23,914 nt of DNA from a virus, in the IMG/VR virus record IMGVR_UViG_3300031659_000095, positions 1-23,914 of that record. One strand, given 5' to 3'. Below the pieces are notes generated by a model. That model ran no database searches and was not told the origin of the DNA. It worked only from the letters and a program-made list of their open reading frames with translations. Of the stretch, positions 14,014 through 21,529 are shown in pieces (the stretch's first letter is position 1; the number at the start of each line of letters is the position of its first letter). A program made the position numbers and the translations under genes.

Positions 14014-15533
14014 TATATCAATCTCCCAAGTAGTGCTAATATGTCAATTTTTTGTATAGAAAAAGCCGCGTCATTAATTTGCGCCTCAATGCCAAAGGTA
14101 ACAACGCTTCCGCTACCTGATCCGTTTACTTTTGGTGTTTGTATTATAATAGATGAGGAATATTCAGCGGCTTCATTATATTCTGCAATACCATACTCAG
14201 CTAGATTACTTGTTCCAAAATTAAATGATTGTTTGCTGTAATCTGTTAAATAATCATAACCCCAGTTTAAAGCAGTTTCTGTGTTTTGACCACCAATAAT
14301 TGTCAAGTTAAATTTCTTCAAAAACTTTAAGTTAGAAGAATTACCAAAATCTACAGGATTACTAAAATAACGCATTTGGAATTTCTCTGCGTTGTCTAAG
14401 TATCCGCTGTACTCAACAATACCTGTTGGTTTACCTATGTAAGTATTACCATTAGCTGTTAAAGCGTAACACAGTGGATTAATAACAGACCATGTTGTTA
14501 CTCTGTGTGAGCCATCTTGTAATGCAGACCGCATATCAAAACAATAAACAATCTCTGACGTTTCAAGAGATAACAGATAAAAAGCTTCATCAGCACTGTA
14601 ATGTGCTTTGATAGGTGAGTTCTGTATTTTAACTAAAGACGTTAGCTCACTACGCACGTTTTTGCTTATGTCTCGCATAGGCATTGATTTTTCTTGTACA
14701 ACACGTTGGAAGCTACGCACACCATCTTCAGATAAAAATACTAAATCAACACCTGTGTTTTTAACAGAGTCTCTTGCAATACAACCAACACCTGCAATTG
14801 TATCCGCTAAGGTCATGTTTGCAGGAACGCTTGCTCCACTGTAAACAAGAATAGACCGCTTGCCAAAGATAATTAAAAAATCATTGTGTGCCGCTATTGA
14901 TGTTATTTCGTCATAACCTGTAGGCCATACACTAGTAACATCAAGGCTACCTGAAGAACCACCAGACCACTTACGCCCATGTAGTAAGTCACTAAAATAA
15001 ATAGTGTGTTTGTCTCCTGTTACATCAGCAACCCAAAGCCTACCAAAAGCCGCTAATACTTCATTACCTTGTGGTTGTGTGCCTGAGGCGTTAGAAGCGT
15101 CTTCCGCTTCTGTTAGTGCGCTTCCATCATAAAGTAAAGGTTTGTGCGCTCTTTGATAAAAAAACAAATTATTGGCTAGAGATACTATCTTCCAATTGTT
15201 TGCTGTAATGTTTGTACCGCTAGGTGTAACATCAGTAAGCGTGGTTGTCCCTGTAAATATTTTATTGTTTCCCGCTGAAAAAACAGTAATAGAACCGTCA
15301 TATTCAGTAAACTCAAATATAGTCTCAATGCCTTTACTTGTGCCTAAAACACTAGCACCGTTTGTTGTTACAGGCTCATAGCCTTTACGCGCGCCTACAC
15401 GACCTAATTGGTCAATAACACAGTTGTCTGCAATTGACGCAAAGGAAGGATCAAGACCAATAGGTGAGTCCTGTGTGTTTATCCCCGCAAATCCTGGGGC
15501 CGCAATTGTTAGCGGTTGTAGTTGTTGAGCCAT
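14013..15533 (-). CDS. Podovirus tail tube (nozzle) protein, gp12/gp10-like
   Basis: A 506-residue protein from ATG 15533, which overlaps the adaptor gene stop (TAATG); a TTG five codons upstream is open but less likely. The start AQQLQPLTIAAPGFAGINTQ, followed by DNCVIDQLGRVGARKGYEPV, is characteristic of podovirus tail-tube proteins. The rest is rich in Thr, Ser, Asn and aromatic residues in repeated strand-turn units (FGRLWVADV, NDFLIIFGKRSILVYSG, CFDMRSAL), as expected for a beta-propeller such as P22 gp10 (472 residues) or the core of T7 gp12. It would lengthen the short tail below the adaptor ring. Neighbours (adaptor before, ejection proteins after) support this. Confidence 0.8.
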   Translation of the reverse strand: MAQQLQPLTIAAPGFAGINTQDSPIGLDPSFASIADNCVIDQLGRVGARKGYEPVTTNGASVLGTSKGIETIFEFTEYDGSITVFSAGNNKIFTGTTTLTDVTPSGTNITANNWKIVSLANNLFFYQRAHKPLLYDGSALTEAEDASNASGTQPQGNEVLAAFGRLWVADVTGDKHTIYFSDLLHGRKWSGGSSGSLDVTSVWPTGYDEITSIAAHNDFLIIFGKRSILVYSGASVPANMTLADTIAGVGCIARDSVKNTGVDLVFLSEDGVRSFQRVVQEKSMPMRDISKNVRSELTSLVKIQNSPIKAHYSADEAFYLLSLETSEIVYCFDMRSALQDGSHRVTTWSVINPLCYALTANGNTYIGKPTGIVEYSGYLDNAEKFQMRYFSNPVDFGNSSNLKFLKKFNLTIIGGQNTETALNWGYDYLTDYSKQSFNFGTSNLAEYGIAEYNEAAEYSSSIIIQTPKVNGSGSGSVVTFGIEAQINDAAFSIQKIDILALLGRLI

Positions 15534-16180
15534 TAAACAGCCGTCCAAATAGTTTCATCAGGGAATTGTGCGGCATCAAAAGCCACTGCATCAGCTATAG
15601 CTCTGTCAGCTAAACCAAACTGCTCTACAGCACTAGTACCGCCTGTTTCTCCTCGCTCTCTAGCACCTAACGCAGTTGCAAGTAAAACAACAGGGTGGTT
15701 AGGTATTGTTATTCTATCCGTATCCGCTGACAAATCAGGAGTACGCTGTACAACATTAAAATTAAGAGAATAGACACCATCAGGAGCAGGATAGACATCA
15801 AACGTATTATCTCCGTTACTGTCTACGCTTTTGTACGTATAATAAAGAGGAGACCCTTCAGGAGCATCTTGATTCAAATATACGTTACGCATCCAACTAG
15901 AGCCTCTGCGTTGCATAAATGTATTACTTGTATCATTAATAAGATCAAGTATTTTCATTTGATTTTGAGAGCCAGTAATTGTGTAGGTATATGTACCTTG
16001 AGAAGTGTTGATAGCCTTAGTAGTCCTAAGTGCTGTCCAATCCCAAGTTTGCTCTATTGTTTGCTTGGCTTCATTTACAAGCTCCCCAACAAGTTTAGAA
16101 TAAGCGTTTTGTGAGACAGCGGATACTTCGTCTTCCCGTAGTCTTCTTAAAACACTGTTTACTAGTTGTAGGTAAGTCAT
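15533..16180 (-). CDS. Tail adaptor (head-tail connector) protein, T7 gp11-like
   Basis: A 215-residue protein from ATG 16180, overlapping the stop of the giant gene (ATGA). The N-terminal helices MTYLQLVNSVLRRLRED, then LVGELVNEAKQTIEQTWDWTALR, followed by Thr-rich strands (QGTYTYTITG) and a C-terminal helical part, match the layout of podovirus adaptor proteins (T7 gp11, 196 residues; P22 gp4, 166). These form a dodecamer under the portal and hold the nozzle. The gene order adaptor then nozzle is typical. Exact family membership is by eye. Stop overlaps the next start (TAATG). Confidence 0.82.
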   Translation of the reverse strand: MTYLQLVNSVLRRLREDEVSAVSQNAYSKLVGELVNEAKQTIEQTWDWTALRTTKAINTSQGTYTYTITGSQNQMKILDLINDTSNTFMQRRGSSWMRNVYLNQDAPEGSPLYYTYKSVDSNGDNTFDVYPAPDGVYSLNFNVVQRTPDLSADTDRITIPNHPVVLLATALGARERGETGGTSAVEQFGLADRAIADAVAFDAAQFPDETIWTAV

Positions 16181-19100
16181 CCTCTATTCCTTTTTTCTGT
16201 ATATAAAAAATCAACAAGTTCTTGAGTATCTTCAATCTTTGTATCAAACTCAAACATATCTCCAAACAAATCATCTGTAGTTCTTGAGGCTAACTTTGTA
16301 AGTCTTTCTGCTTCTGCGGCTTGTAACATACTGTCTGCGGTTGCACTAGTAGCTCCTAATATACCACCTAAGCCACCTAATGCTAAACTTAACATGTCTT
16401 CTAAGGCATCACCTGTTCCGCTCAATAGCTCTTCAAGGGTCTGACCTGTAGCATTAGATAGGTCATCTAAGTTAGACTCTGCTGTACCGACTAAACCATC
16501 AATAGACTCTCCAGTAACGTCTATTAGGTCTTCTAGCGTACCTGAGGTTCCATTAATTAAATCGTTAATAGATGACCCTGTTGCTTCCGCTAAGTCTTCT
16601 AAACTAGTTCCGGCGCTTTCTAATAACTCTTCAATTGTTTGACCAGTAGCCTCAGCTAAGTCCGCTAAACCACTTTCTGCACCCCCTAACAAATCTTCTA
16701 TAGACTGACCAGTAGCTTCAGCCATGTCAGATAAAGTAGTACCCGTGCCGCTTATAAGGTCTTCAAGACTTTCCCCTGTAGCGTTAGATAAGTTATCTAA
16801 AGTAGTAGCGGCTTCGGTTGTTAAGTTTTCCAACGTGCTTGTAAGCTCACCAATAGCTTCTTCAGTTGTGTCTAACATGTCCTGTAAAGAAGTACCTGTA
16901 ACACCTATTAAATCATCTAAAGTTTCTTCGGTAGCGTCAGCTAAATCTTGTAGATTAGTTTCAGCAGTGCCTACTAGGTCTTCTATAGATTGTCCAGAAG
17001 CATCAACCAAATCTTGTAAGCTTCCTGCCGCACCGCTAGTTAAGTCAGCTATTGTTTCGCCTGTAGCATCGGCTAAGTCTTGTAAGCTGATGTTTGTGTT
17101 TGACAATAAATCTTCTAACGACTGACCAGTAATGTCTAATAAGTCAGCTAAACTAGCGTCAGCACCTCCTAATAAATCTTCTATAGAAGTACCCGTGGCT
17201 TCAGCTAAATCATCTAAAGAAGTACCCGCGCCTGTTATTAAATCTTCTATACTTGTACCTGTAGTAGTAGATAGTAAATCTAACAACTCAGCGGCAGTGT
17301 TTGTTAAGTTAGTTAAGTCTATTTCTGCTGATTCTGTAAGGTCTGTTAAAGCAGTATCAGTTTCGTTAATTAAATCAGTTAAAGCTGTACCTGTTTGACC
17401 TAACAAGTCATCTATAGTCTGACCTGTAGCATCAGCCAAGTCTTGTAAGTTAGTCCCTGCTCCGTTTACTAAATCTTCTATACTAGTGCCTGTAGCTGTA
17501 GCAAGTTCCGCTAAGGTAGTACCAGAGCTTTCTAGCATGTCTTCTATAGTCTGACCTGTAGCATCGGCTAAGTTTTGTAGACTAGTTCCTGCACCGTCAA
17601 TAAGATCATCAATGCTTGTACCTGTAGCATCAGCAAGGTCAACTAGATCGCTAGATGCTTGGTCACGTAACTCTGCTAAGTTAGTCCCTGCTGTAGTTAA
17701 TAAATCATCAATTGTAGTACCTGTGGCTTCAGCTAGTTCATCTAAAGAAGTACCCGCTCCATTTACTAAATCGTCTATACTAGTGCCAGTAGCGGTGGCT
17801 AAGTCTGCTAAGTTAGTACCTGCATTATCTAAAAGCTCTTCTATAGTCAAGCCCGTAGCATCAGCTAGGTCTTGTAGATTAGTACCTGCTCCTGAAACTA
17901 AGTCATCTATTGAAGTGCCTGTTGCTTCAGCAAGAGCATCTAAATTAGTAGCCGCTGTATCTGTTAAGTCAGTAATTGCTGTACTGGTAGAACTGAACAA
18001 ATCCTCTAAAGTTGTACCTGTAGCAGTTGCTAGGTCATCTAAGTTTGTACTAGCAGTACCTACTAAATCTTCAAGAGAGGTGCCAGTTTGAGACATTAAA
18101 TCATCTAAGCTTCCTGCCGCTCCACTAATAAGCTCATCAATAGAAGTACCCGTAGCAGTAGCTAACTCTTCTAAGCTAGTCCCTGCATTGTCTAACAGTT
18201 CTTCTATAGTTTGACCTGTAGCATCAGCAAGGTCAGACAAGCTAGTCTCAGCGCCACCTAGTAGCTCCTCAATAGACACACCAGTAGCGTCAGCTAACTC
18301 ATCTAATGTAGTCCCTGCACCACTTATTAAATCTTCAATGCTTAAGCCTGTGGCGGTAGTTAAAGTATCAAAAATACCTTCAAACGTGTTATAAAGCTCT
18401 TCAACATTAGCGTCTACACCATCTACACCATCTACACCATCTACACCATCTACACCATCTACACCATCTACACCATCTATGCCGTCTATGCCGTCTATGC
18501 CTATTCCATCTACACCGTCTACACCATCTATGCCGTCTATTCCGTTTGCAGGTATAGTTGAAACATCTGGAGGTGTAAAGTCTGGCTCTTGATCAAACAG
18601 ATCAGTAATGTCAGAGTAAAAATTGCTAAGTTGATTGTACATTTGCTGTTGTTCTTGAGGTGAAGCTTCTAACCACTCAGCAAAAGAAATACCTGCCGCA
18701 TCCATTATTGTTTCAAGAGTATCGCCTGTAGCGTTGCCTATGTTGACAACCAAATCTTCCATTGTTAAGCCAGATTGGTCATCAGTAAAGTTACCTAATA
18801 AAGACATAGCTCCGCTTGTTACTGCGCCTAGACCATCAGCTACAGCGTCAGTTAACGTACCTGTAATGTCAGAGAAACCTTCAATCATTTCTTCTATGGG
18901 TAACGCGTCTGCAACGTTGCCTACTGTTTCTAGGAAAGGTGCTAATACACTGCCATCTAAAGCGTCTCCCCAACCTTCCAACATAGTACTTAGGCCGTCT
19001 ATACTGTTTAATAATGATTCGCTAAGTTCTCCGTTGTTTTGGAAGTCTTCAATAAGAACCTCTACACCACTGTTTAAAACAGCTTCCTCTAAGCTTATAC

Positions 19101-20454
19101 CCGTGGCTACGTCTGACAAAATACCTGTCAAACCTTGACTTATAGCGTCTGTAGTTAGGCCGCTTGCATCGGCCCACCCCTGTATAGTATCTTCATCAAA
19201 CCCTAAAGTACCTAATAAGTCTCCTCCAACCATAGTAGATATAACACCACTAAAGTCTCCTGCTCCTGCGGCTGATATAATAGCTTGTGTTTGTTCGTAA
19301 GTTGTACCCATTAAACCCGTGCCGCTAACTGCTACACCGCCTGCATTTACCGAAGGAGGTTTAATAATACCTGATGCTTCCAAACCCCCTGCAACTAAAC
19401 TAGCCCAATCAGAAGCGTGAAGAGTATGCCCACTAGCCGCTTTAATCGCAGTAAGTGCCGCAGTGCCAAAAGGTATGCCCATAGCAATAATGTTAGTTAT
19501 AGGATTATTTAAAAAAGTATCCCACGTACTTTCCTCTGGAGGGTCTTCAAACCACATCATGGTGTACTCACCTACACCCGCTGCGCCCCCTGAAATATCA
19601 AGGAAATACCCGCGATCTTGTAAATCTCTGTACTGCTCTCTATCTTCATCGCTAAAGCCTTGGTACATGTCCGTGTTACCACCCGTTTCAGGGACTTTCA
19701 TGTACAAGTTATCACCGTCATAGTCGTAAGGGTAATCAACTTCAAAAGTAGTCGCTGTAGGACTGCTTTGTGCTAGACTGTGTTCACGAACTAGCTCTAA
19801 AAAAGGTAAACCAATTAACTGATCTCTTGCCCAACCTTCAAAGTTTGTCCCCGCTAGCTCTCCACGGTTAGGATCAAAGTTGTTAAAGGCGTAGTCCATT
19901 TTAATCTGAAGTTGAGATTCGAAATCTTCCCCACCTAATACACCAGAATGCCAATCAACAATGTTAAAAACATCTTCTTCAGCGGATGGTTGCGTGTCTT
20001 CAATAGGCTCAGAGCCTTCCATAACTCCTGAACCGTCATCTGTAGTAGGTGCAGTAGTGTCCTCAAAGATAGAAGGGTCATTATTAGGGACTGTGTAAGG
20101 GTCAGTAGGCTTAGGCGCTGTAGTCTGTGAATCATCCCAAGGGTCTATAGGAGTGGGCTTAGGTGTAAGGTTTGAAAACAAACCGTCTGTTGTTCTTGTT
20201 GGTAAAAGTATAGGAGCTACAGGAGCTACAGGAGCTACAGGAGCTACAGGAGCTACAGGAGCTACAGGAGCTACAGGAAGCTTAGGTGTTGTTCTAGGAG
20301 CTACAGGAGGATTACTATCATCATAAGGCGCAGGTGCTACAGGTTTAGGCGTAGGTGTAACTATAGGAGAAGGCCTGACTTCAAACTCAGGCTCGTCAAA
20401 AGTACTAGCAAAAGGATTATTAGTTCCGTTAAAACTTTGTGGAAACCTTGCCAT
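16177..20454 (-). CDS. Giant repetitive fibrous protein with collagen-like and 11-residue repeats
   Basis: A 1425-residue protein from ATG 20454 (ATGA overlap with the holin stop). In order: Pro/Thr-rich N-terminus with a Pro-Val-Ala array (about 61-81); acidic Thr/Asp/Pro linker; mixed domain with aromatics (about 165-300); a Gly/Ala-rich hydrophobic helical region (about 315-350); Asp/Gly/Leu-rich part to about 635; collagen-like Gly-(Val/Ile)-Asp (638-681); 59 units of 11 residues plus one 7-residue insert (701-1356), mostly in pairs like ATGTSIDDLVS/GAGTNLQDLAD; and a C-terminal Gly/Leu segment with a charged end. No enzyme motif. Collagen-like tracts and long repeats are typical of trimeric phage fibres, and it lies just before the tail genes, so a fibre or other virion role is inferred. 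I do not recognise the family. Confidence 0.85.
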   Translation of the reverse strand: MARFPQSFNGTNNPFASTFDEPEFEVRPSPIVTPTPKPVAPAPYDDSNPPVAPRTTPKLPVAPVAPVAPVAPVAPVAPVAPILLPTRTTDGLFSNLTPKPTPIDPWDDSQTTAPKPTDPYTVPNNDPSIFEDTTAPTTDDGSGVMEGSEPIEDTQPSAEEDVFNIVDWHSGVLGGEDFESQLQIKMDYAFNNFDPNRGELAGTNFEGWARDQLIGLPFLELVREHSLAQSSPTATTFEVDYPYDYDGDNLYMKVPETGGNTDMYQGFSDEDREQYRDLQDRGYFLDISGGAAGVGEYTMMWFEDPPEESTWDTFLNNPITNIIAMGIPFGTAALTAIKAASGHTLHASDWASLVAGGLEASGIIKPPSVNAGGVAVSGTGLMGTTYEQTQAIISAAGAGDFSGVISTMVGGDLLGTLGFDEDTIQGWADASGLTTDAISQGLTGILSDVATGISLEEAVLNSGVEVLIEDFQNNGELSESLLNSIDGLSTMLEGWGDALDGSVLAPFLETVGNVADALPIEEMIEGFSDITGTLTDAVADGLGAVTSGAMSLLGNFTDDQSGLTMEDLVVNIGNATGDTLETIMDAAGISFAEWLEASPQEQQQMYNQLSNFYSDITDLFDQEPDFTPPDVSTIPANGIDGIDGVDGVDGIGIDGIDGIDGVDGVDGVDGVDGVDGVDGVDANVEELYNTFEGIFDTLTTATGLSIEDLISGAGTTLDELADATGVSIEELLGGAETSLSDLADATGQTIEELLDNAGTSLEELATATGTSIDELISGAAGSLDDLMSQTGTSLEDLVGTASTNLDDLATATGTTLEDLFSSTSTAITDLTDTAATNLDALAEATGTSIDDLVSGAGTNLQDLADATGLTIEELLDNAGTNLADLATATGTSIDDLVNGAGTSLDELAEATGTTIDDLLTTAGTNLAELRDQASSDLVDLADATGTSIDDLIDGAGTSLQNLADATGQTIEDMLESSGTTLAELATATGTSIEDLVNGAGTNLQDLADATGQTIDDLLGQTGTALTDLINETDTALTDLTESAEIDLTNLTNTAAELLDLLSTTTGTSIEDLITGAGTSLDDLAEATGTSIEDLLGGADASLADLLDITGQSLEDLLSNTNISLQDLADATGETIADLTSGAAGSLQDLVDASGQSIEDLVGTAETNLQDLADATEETLDDLIGVTGTSLQDMLDTTEEAIGELTSTLENLTTEAATTLDNLSNATGESLEDLISGTGTTLSDMAEATGQSIEDLLGGAESGLADLAEATGQTIEELLESAGTSLEDLAEATGSSINDLINGTSGTLEDLIDVTGESIDGLVGTAESNLDDLSNATGQTLEELLSGTGDALEDMLSLALGGLGGILGATSATADSMLQAAEAERLTKLASRTTDDLFGDMFEFDTKIEDTQELVDFLYTEKRNRG
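16387..18354 (-). repeat. Array of 59 eleven-residue repeats (66-bp paired units)
   Basis: Counted by hand, the coding strand runs through 59 units of 33 bp with one 21-bp insert (16816-16836), all in frame. Most form 66-bp pairs coding the alternating halves [A]TGxSIxDLxx and GAGTxLxDLAx. Units are diverged in codon use, so the array is old enough to have drifted rather than recently expanded. Unpaired single units occur, for example TAATNLDALAE and QASSDLVDLAD. Confidence 0.92.
18412..18543 (-). repeat. 9-bp tandem repeat encoding a collagen-like tract
   Basis: Fourteen 9-bp units plus one 6-bp unit. On the plus strand seven consecutive units read (a/g)tctacacc, six of them identical (18421-18474), then three (a/g)tctatgcc, tattcc, and four more. 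They code 14 Gly-(Val/Ile)-Asp triplets with one Gly-Ile break. Identical short units are prone to slippage, always in frame. Confidence 0.93.
20212..20274 (-). repeat. 9-bp tandem repeat encoding a Pro-Val-Ala array
   Basis: Seven exact copies of aggagctac on the plus strand (gtagctcct on the coding strand), with another copy of the same unit near 20296. They code repeated Val-Ala-Pro near the N-terminus of the giant protein. An extended, stiff linker is expected, and copy number may vary in frame. Confidence 0.92.
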
Positions 20455-20837
20455 CAGTTATTTCTCGCTACGTTATTTTTCTTTTCATAAGAACGCATGG
20501 CTCCTAGACCTAACATACCCATAAGTACGCTAGTGAGCAATGAACTATCTACAGGAGGGACAGTGAACCAGATGCCTAAGATGGGTGCTAAGATTGTAGA
20601 GTAAAGTAAAGCTAATCCACATATCCAACCAATCGCAGGTCGCCATCCAGAAACAAACAAACTCTTATGTGCCGCTTCAACTTTATTGACCTCTAACTGA
20701 CCTTTGGCTAACTCTTGAGCATGACGCTCTGCCATAGTCGCTAGTTCAAAGGCTATGTTGTTTTTAGTGTCTTTGTCTTCAATAACTTTATCTAAAAGAC
20801 TAGTTATAGGACTTATCAATGAAGTTAAAATACTCAT
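20454..20837 (-). CDS. Holin of the GTA/3TM type
   Basis: A 127-residue protein from ATG 20837. A GTG at 20849 overlaps the previous stop (TAGTG) and would add four residues; the ATG gives the usual family start (MSILTSLISPITSLLDKV). After a charged helix (residues 20-55, including ELATMAERHAQELAKGQLEVNK) comes the family hallmark GWRPAIGWICGLALLY, a first span, then a Pro-rich turn, a second hydrophobic segment and LTSVLMGMLGLGAMRSYEKK. This is the pattern of the GTA_holin_3TM family, which makes inner-membrane holes for lysis. It follows another holin-like gene and overlaps the giant gene (ATGA). Function by family is likely; lytic activity is unproven. Confidence 0.85.
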   Translation of the reverse strand: MSILTSLISPITSLLDKVIEDKDTKNNIAFELATMAERHAQELAKGQLEVNKVEAAHKSLFVSGWRPAIGWICGLALLYSTILAPILGIWFTVPPVDSSLLTSVLMGMLGLGAMRSYEKKNNVARNN

Positions 20838-20840
20838 ATT

Positions 20841-20869
20841 ATTATACACTATTTTTTGTTAGAAGTCAA
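20841..20869 (-). promoter_or_regulatory. Near-consensus sigma70 promoter inside the lysis genes
   Basis: On the minus strand TTGACT (20869-20864) is followed by exactly 17 bases and then a perfect TATAAT (20846-20841). It spans the end of the 61-residue holin-like gene. Transcription would begin near 20834, just past the ATG of the 3TM holin, so a transcript from here would serve the giant gene and the genes beyond rather than the holin itself. It may be a real internal promoter or a chance match. Confidence 0.5.
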
Positions 20870-21034
20870 GTCTTTTCCAAAAATAATTTTCTGTACTGTG
20901 TCAGATTCATAAATACGTAAGCCTAACCAAACAATAGTAAACAAGGAAGCAGTCGGAGGAAGCCACGCGGCTAAAGTCAATACCGCAGTTGAAGCCGCGG
21001 CTACGTCTACCATTTCTTTAGTTTCTTCAATCAT
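20849..21034 (-). CDS. Small holin-like membrane protein
   Basis: A 61-residue protein from ATG 21034 with AAGGAAAG 5-12 bases upstream. After an acidic N-terminus (IEETKEMVDV) there are two hydrophobic stretches, about residues 11-24 (AAASTAVLTLAAW) and 28-41 (TASLFTIVWLGLRI), separated by a PP turn, then a charged end with lysines (GKDLTSNKK). Two short spans with a turn and a basic tail fit a class II holin; the PPxASLFxIVWLxxRIYES stretch is typical of small phage holins. Two holin-type genes side by side suggest a holin with a partner (antiholin or pinholin). Which of them sets lysis time cannot be told from sequence. Confidence 0.7.
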   Translation of the reverse strand: MIEETKEMVDVAAASTAVLTLAAWLPPTASLFTIVWLGLRIYESDTVQKIIFGKDLTSNKK

Positions 21035-21052
21035 TGTACTTTCCTTGTAATT

Positions 21053-21529
21053 TTATTTAAGCGGGTTGCTGAGGTAGTCTATTGCAGACCATAAATCTTC
21101 AACTTCTCTTTTAATAGCTATAGTTTTTGCTTCAAAGCCTGTTACTTTTTCTGTAACGATTTCTGCTTTTGCTACCGTTGCCTTCATTGCTTCAATTTCT
21201 TTGTCAAGCGAAGTAACATTGTCATCAATTAATAACAACTTTTGTTGCTGATCTATAATTGTTTGAAGGTTTACGCCTAAAGCCGCAAGCTTTCCTTGTA
21301 ACTGGGAGACATCATTAGCGAGTAACTCTTGCTCTATTAAAAGAATTTTCTCTTCTAGTGGCACAATGTTTGGGATGCTTACAACCTCTACAGCTTCTAG
21401 TCTCGCATACAGGCTACTAGCTGTCCACACACCACCGCCAAGAGTAGTCGCAAGGCTAAACAAGATAGCAATATAAACACCTTTGAAAGATGTGCCGCCA
21501 ATGTTTAGTTCAGTTTCAGCAAGACTCAC
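21053..21529 (-). CDS. Single-span membrane protein with long coiled coil (spanin-like or virion-associated)
   Basis: A 158-residue protein starting at GTG 21529, which overlaps the previous stop (GTGA). Residues 17-40 (GVYIAILFSLATTLGGGVWT) form one membrane span; the remainder is a charged helical region with Leu/Ile at heptad-like spacing (LEEKILLIEQELLAND and onward). A short N-terminus inside, one span and an outer coiled coil is the architecture of inner-membrane spanins (Rz), and it lies next to holin genes, so a lysis role is reasonable. No partner lipoprotein is clear. Similar proteins occur in marine phages without known function. Confidence in topology is high, in role low. Confidence 0.6.
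   Translation of the reverse strand: MSLAETELNIGGTSFKGVYIAILFSLATTLGGGVWTASSLYARLEAVEVVSIPNIVPLEEKILLIEQELLANDVSQLQGKLAALGVNLQTIIDQQQKLLLIDDNVTSLDKEIEAMKATVAKAEIVTEKVTGFEAKTIAIKREVEDLWSAIDYLSNPLK

Noticed and set aside
16724-18091. Long plus-strand open frames (16724-17125, 17132-17398, 17612-18091) opposite the repeat array of the giant gene.
   Set aside because: They mirror the repetitive codons of the minus-strand gene, giving Ser/Val/Lys-rich nonsense repeats. The minus-strand gene is continuous, in operon and has clear structure.
18412-18543. Short regular DNA repeats considered as a CRISPR array.
   Set aside because: Units are 9 bp without spacers and code in frame for a collagen-like tract.
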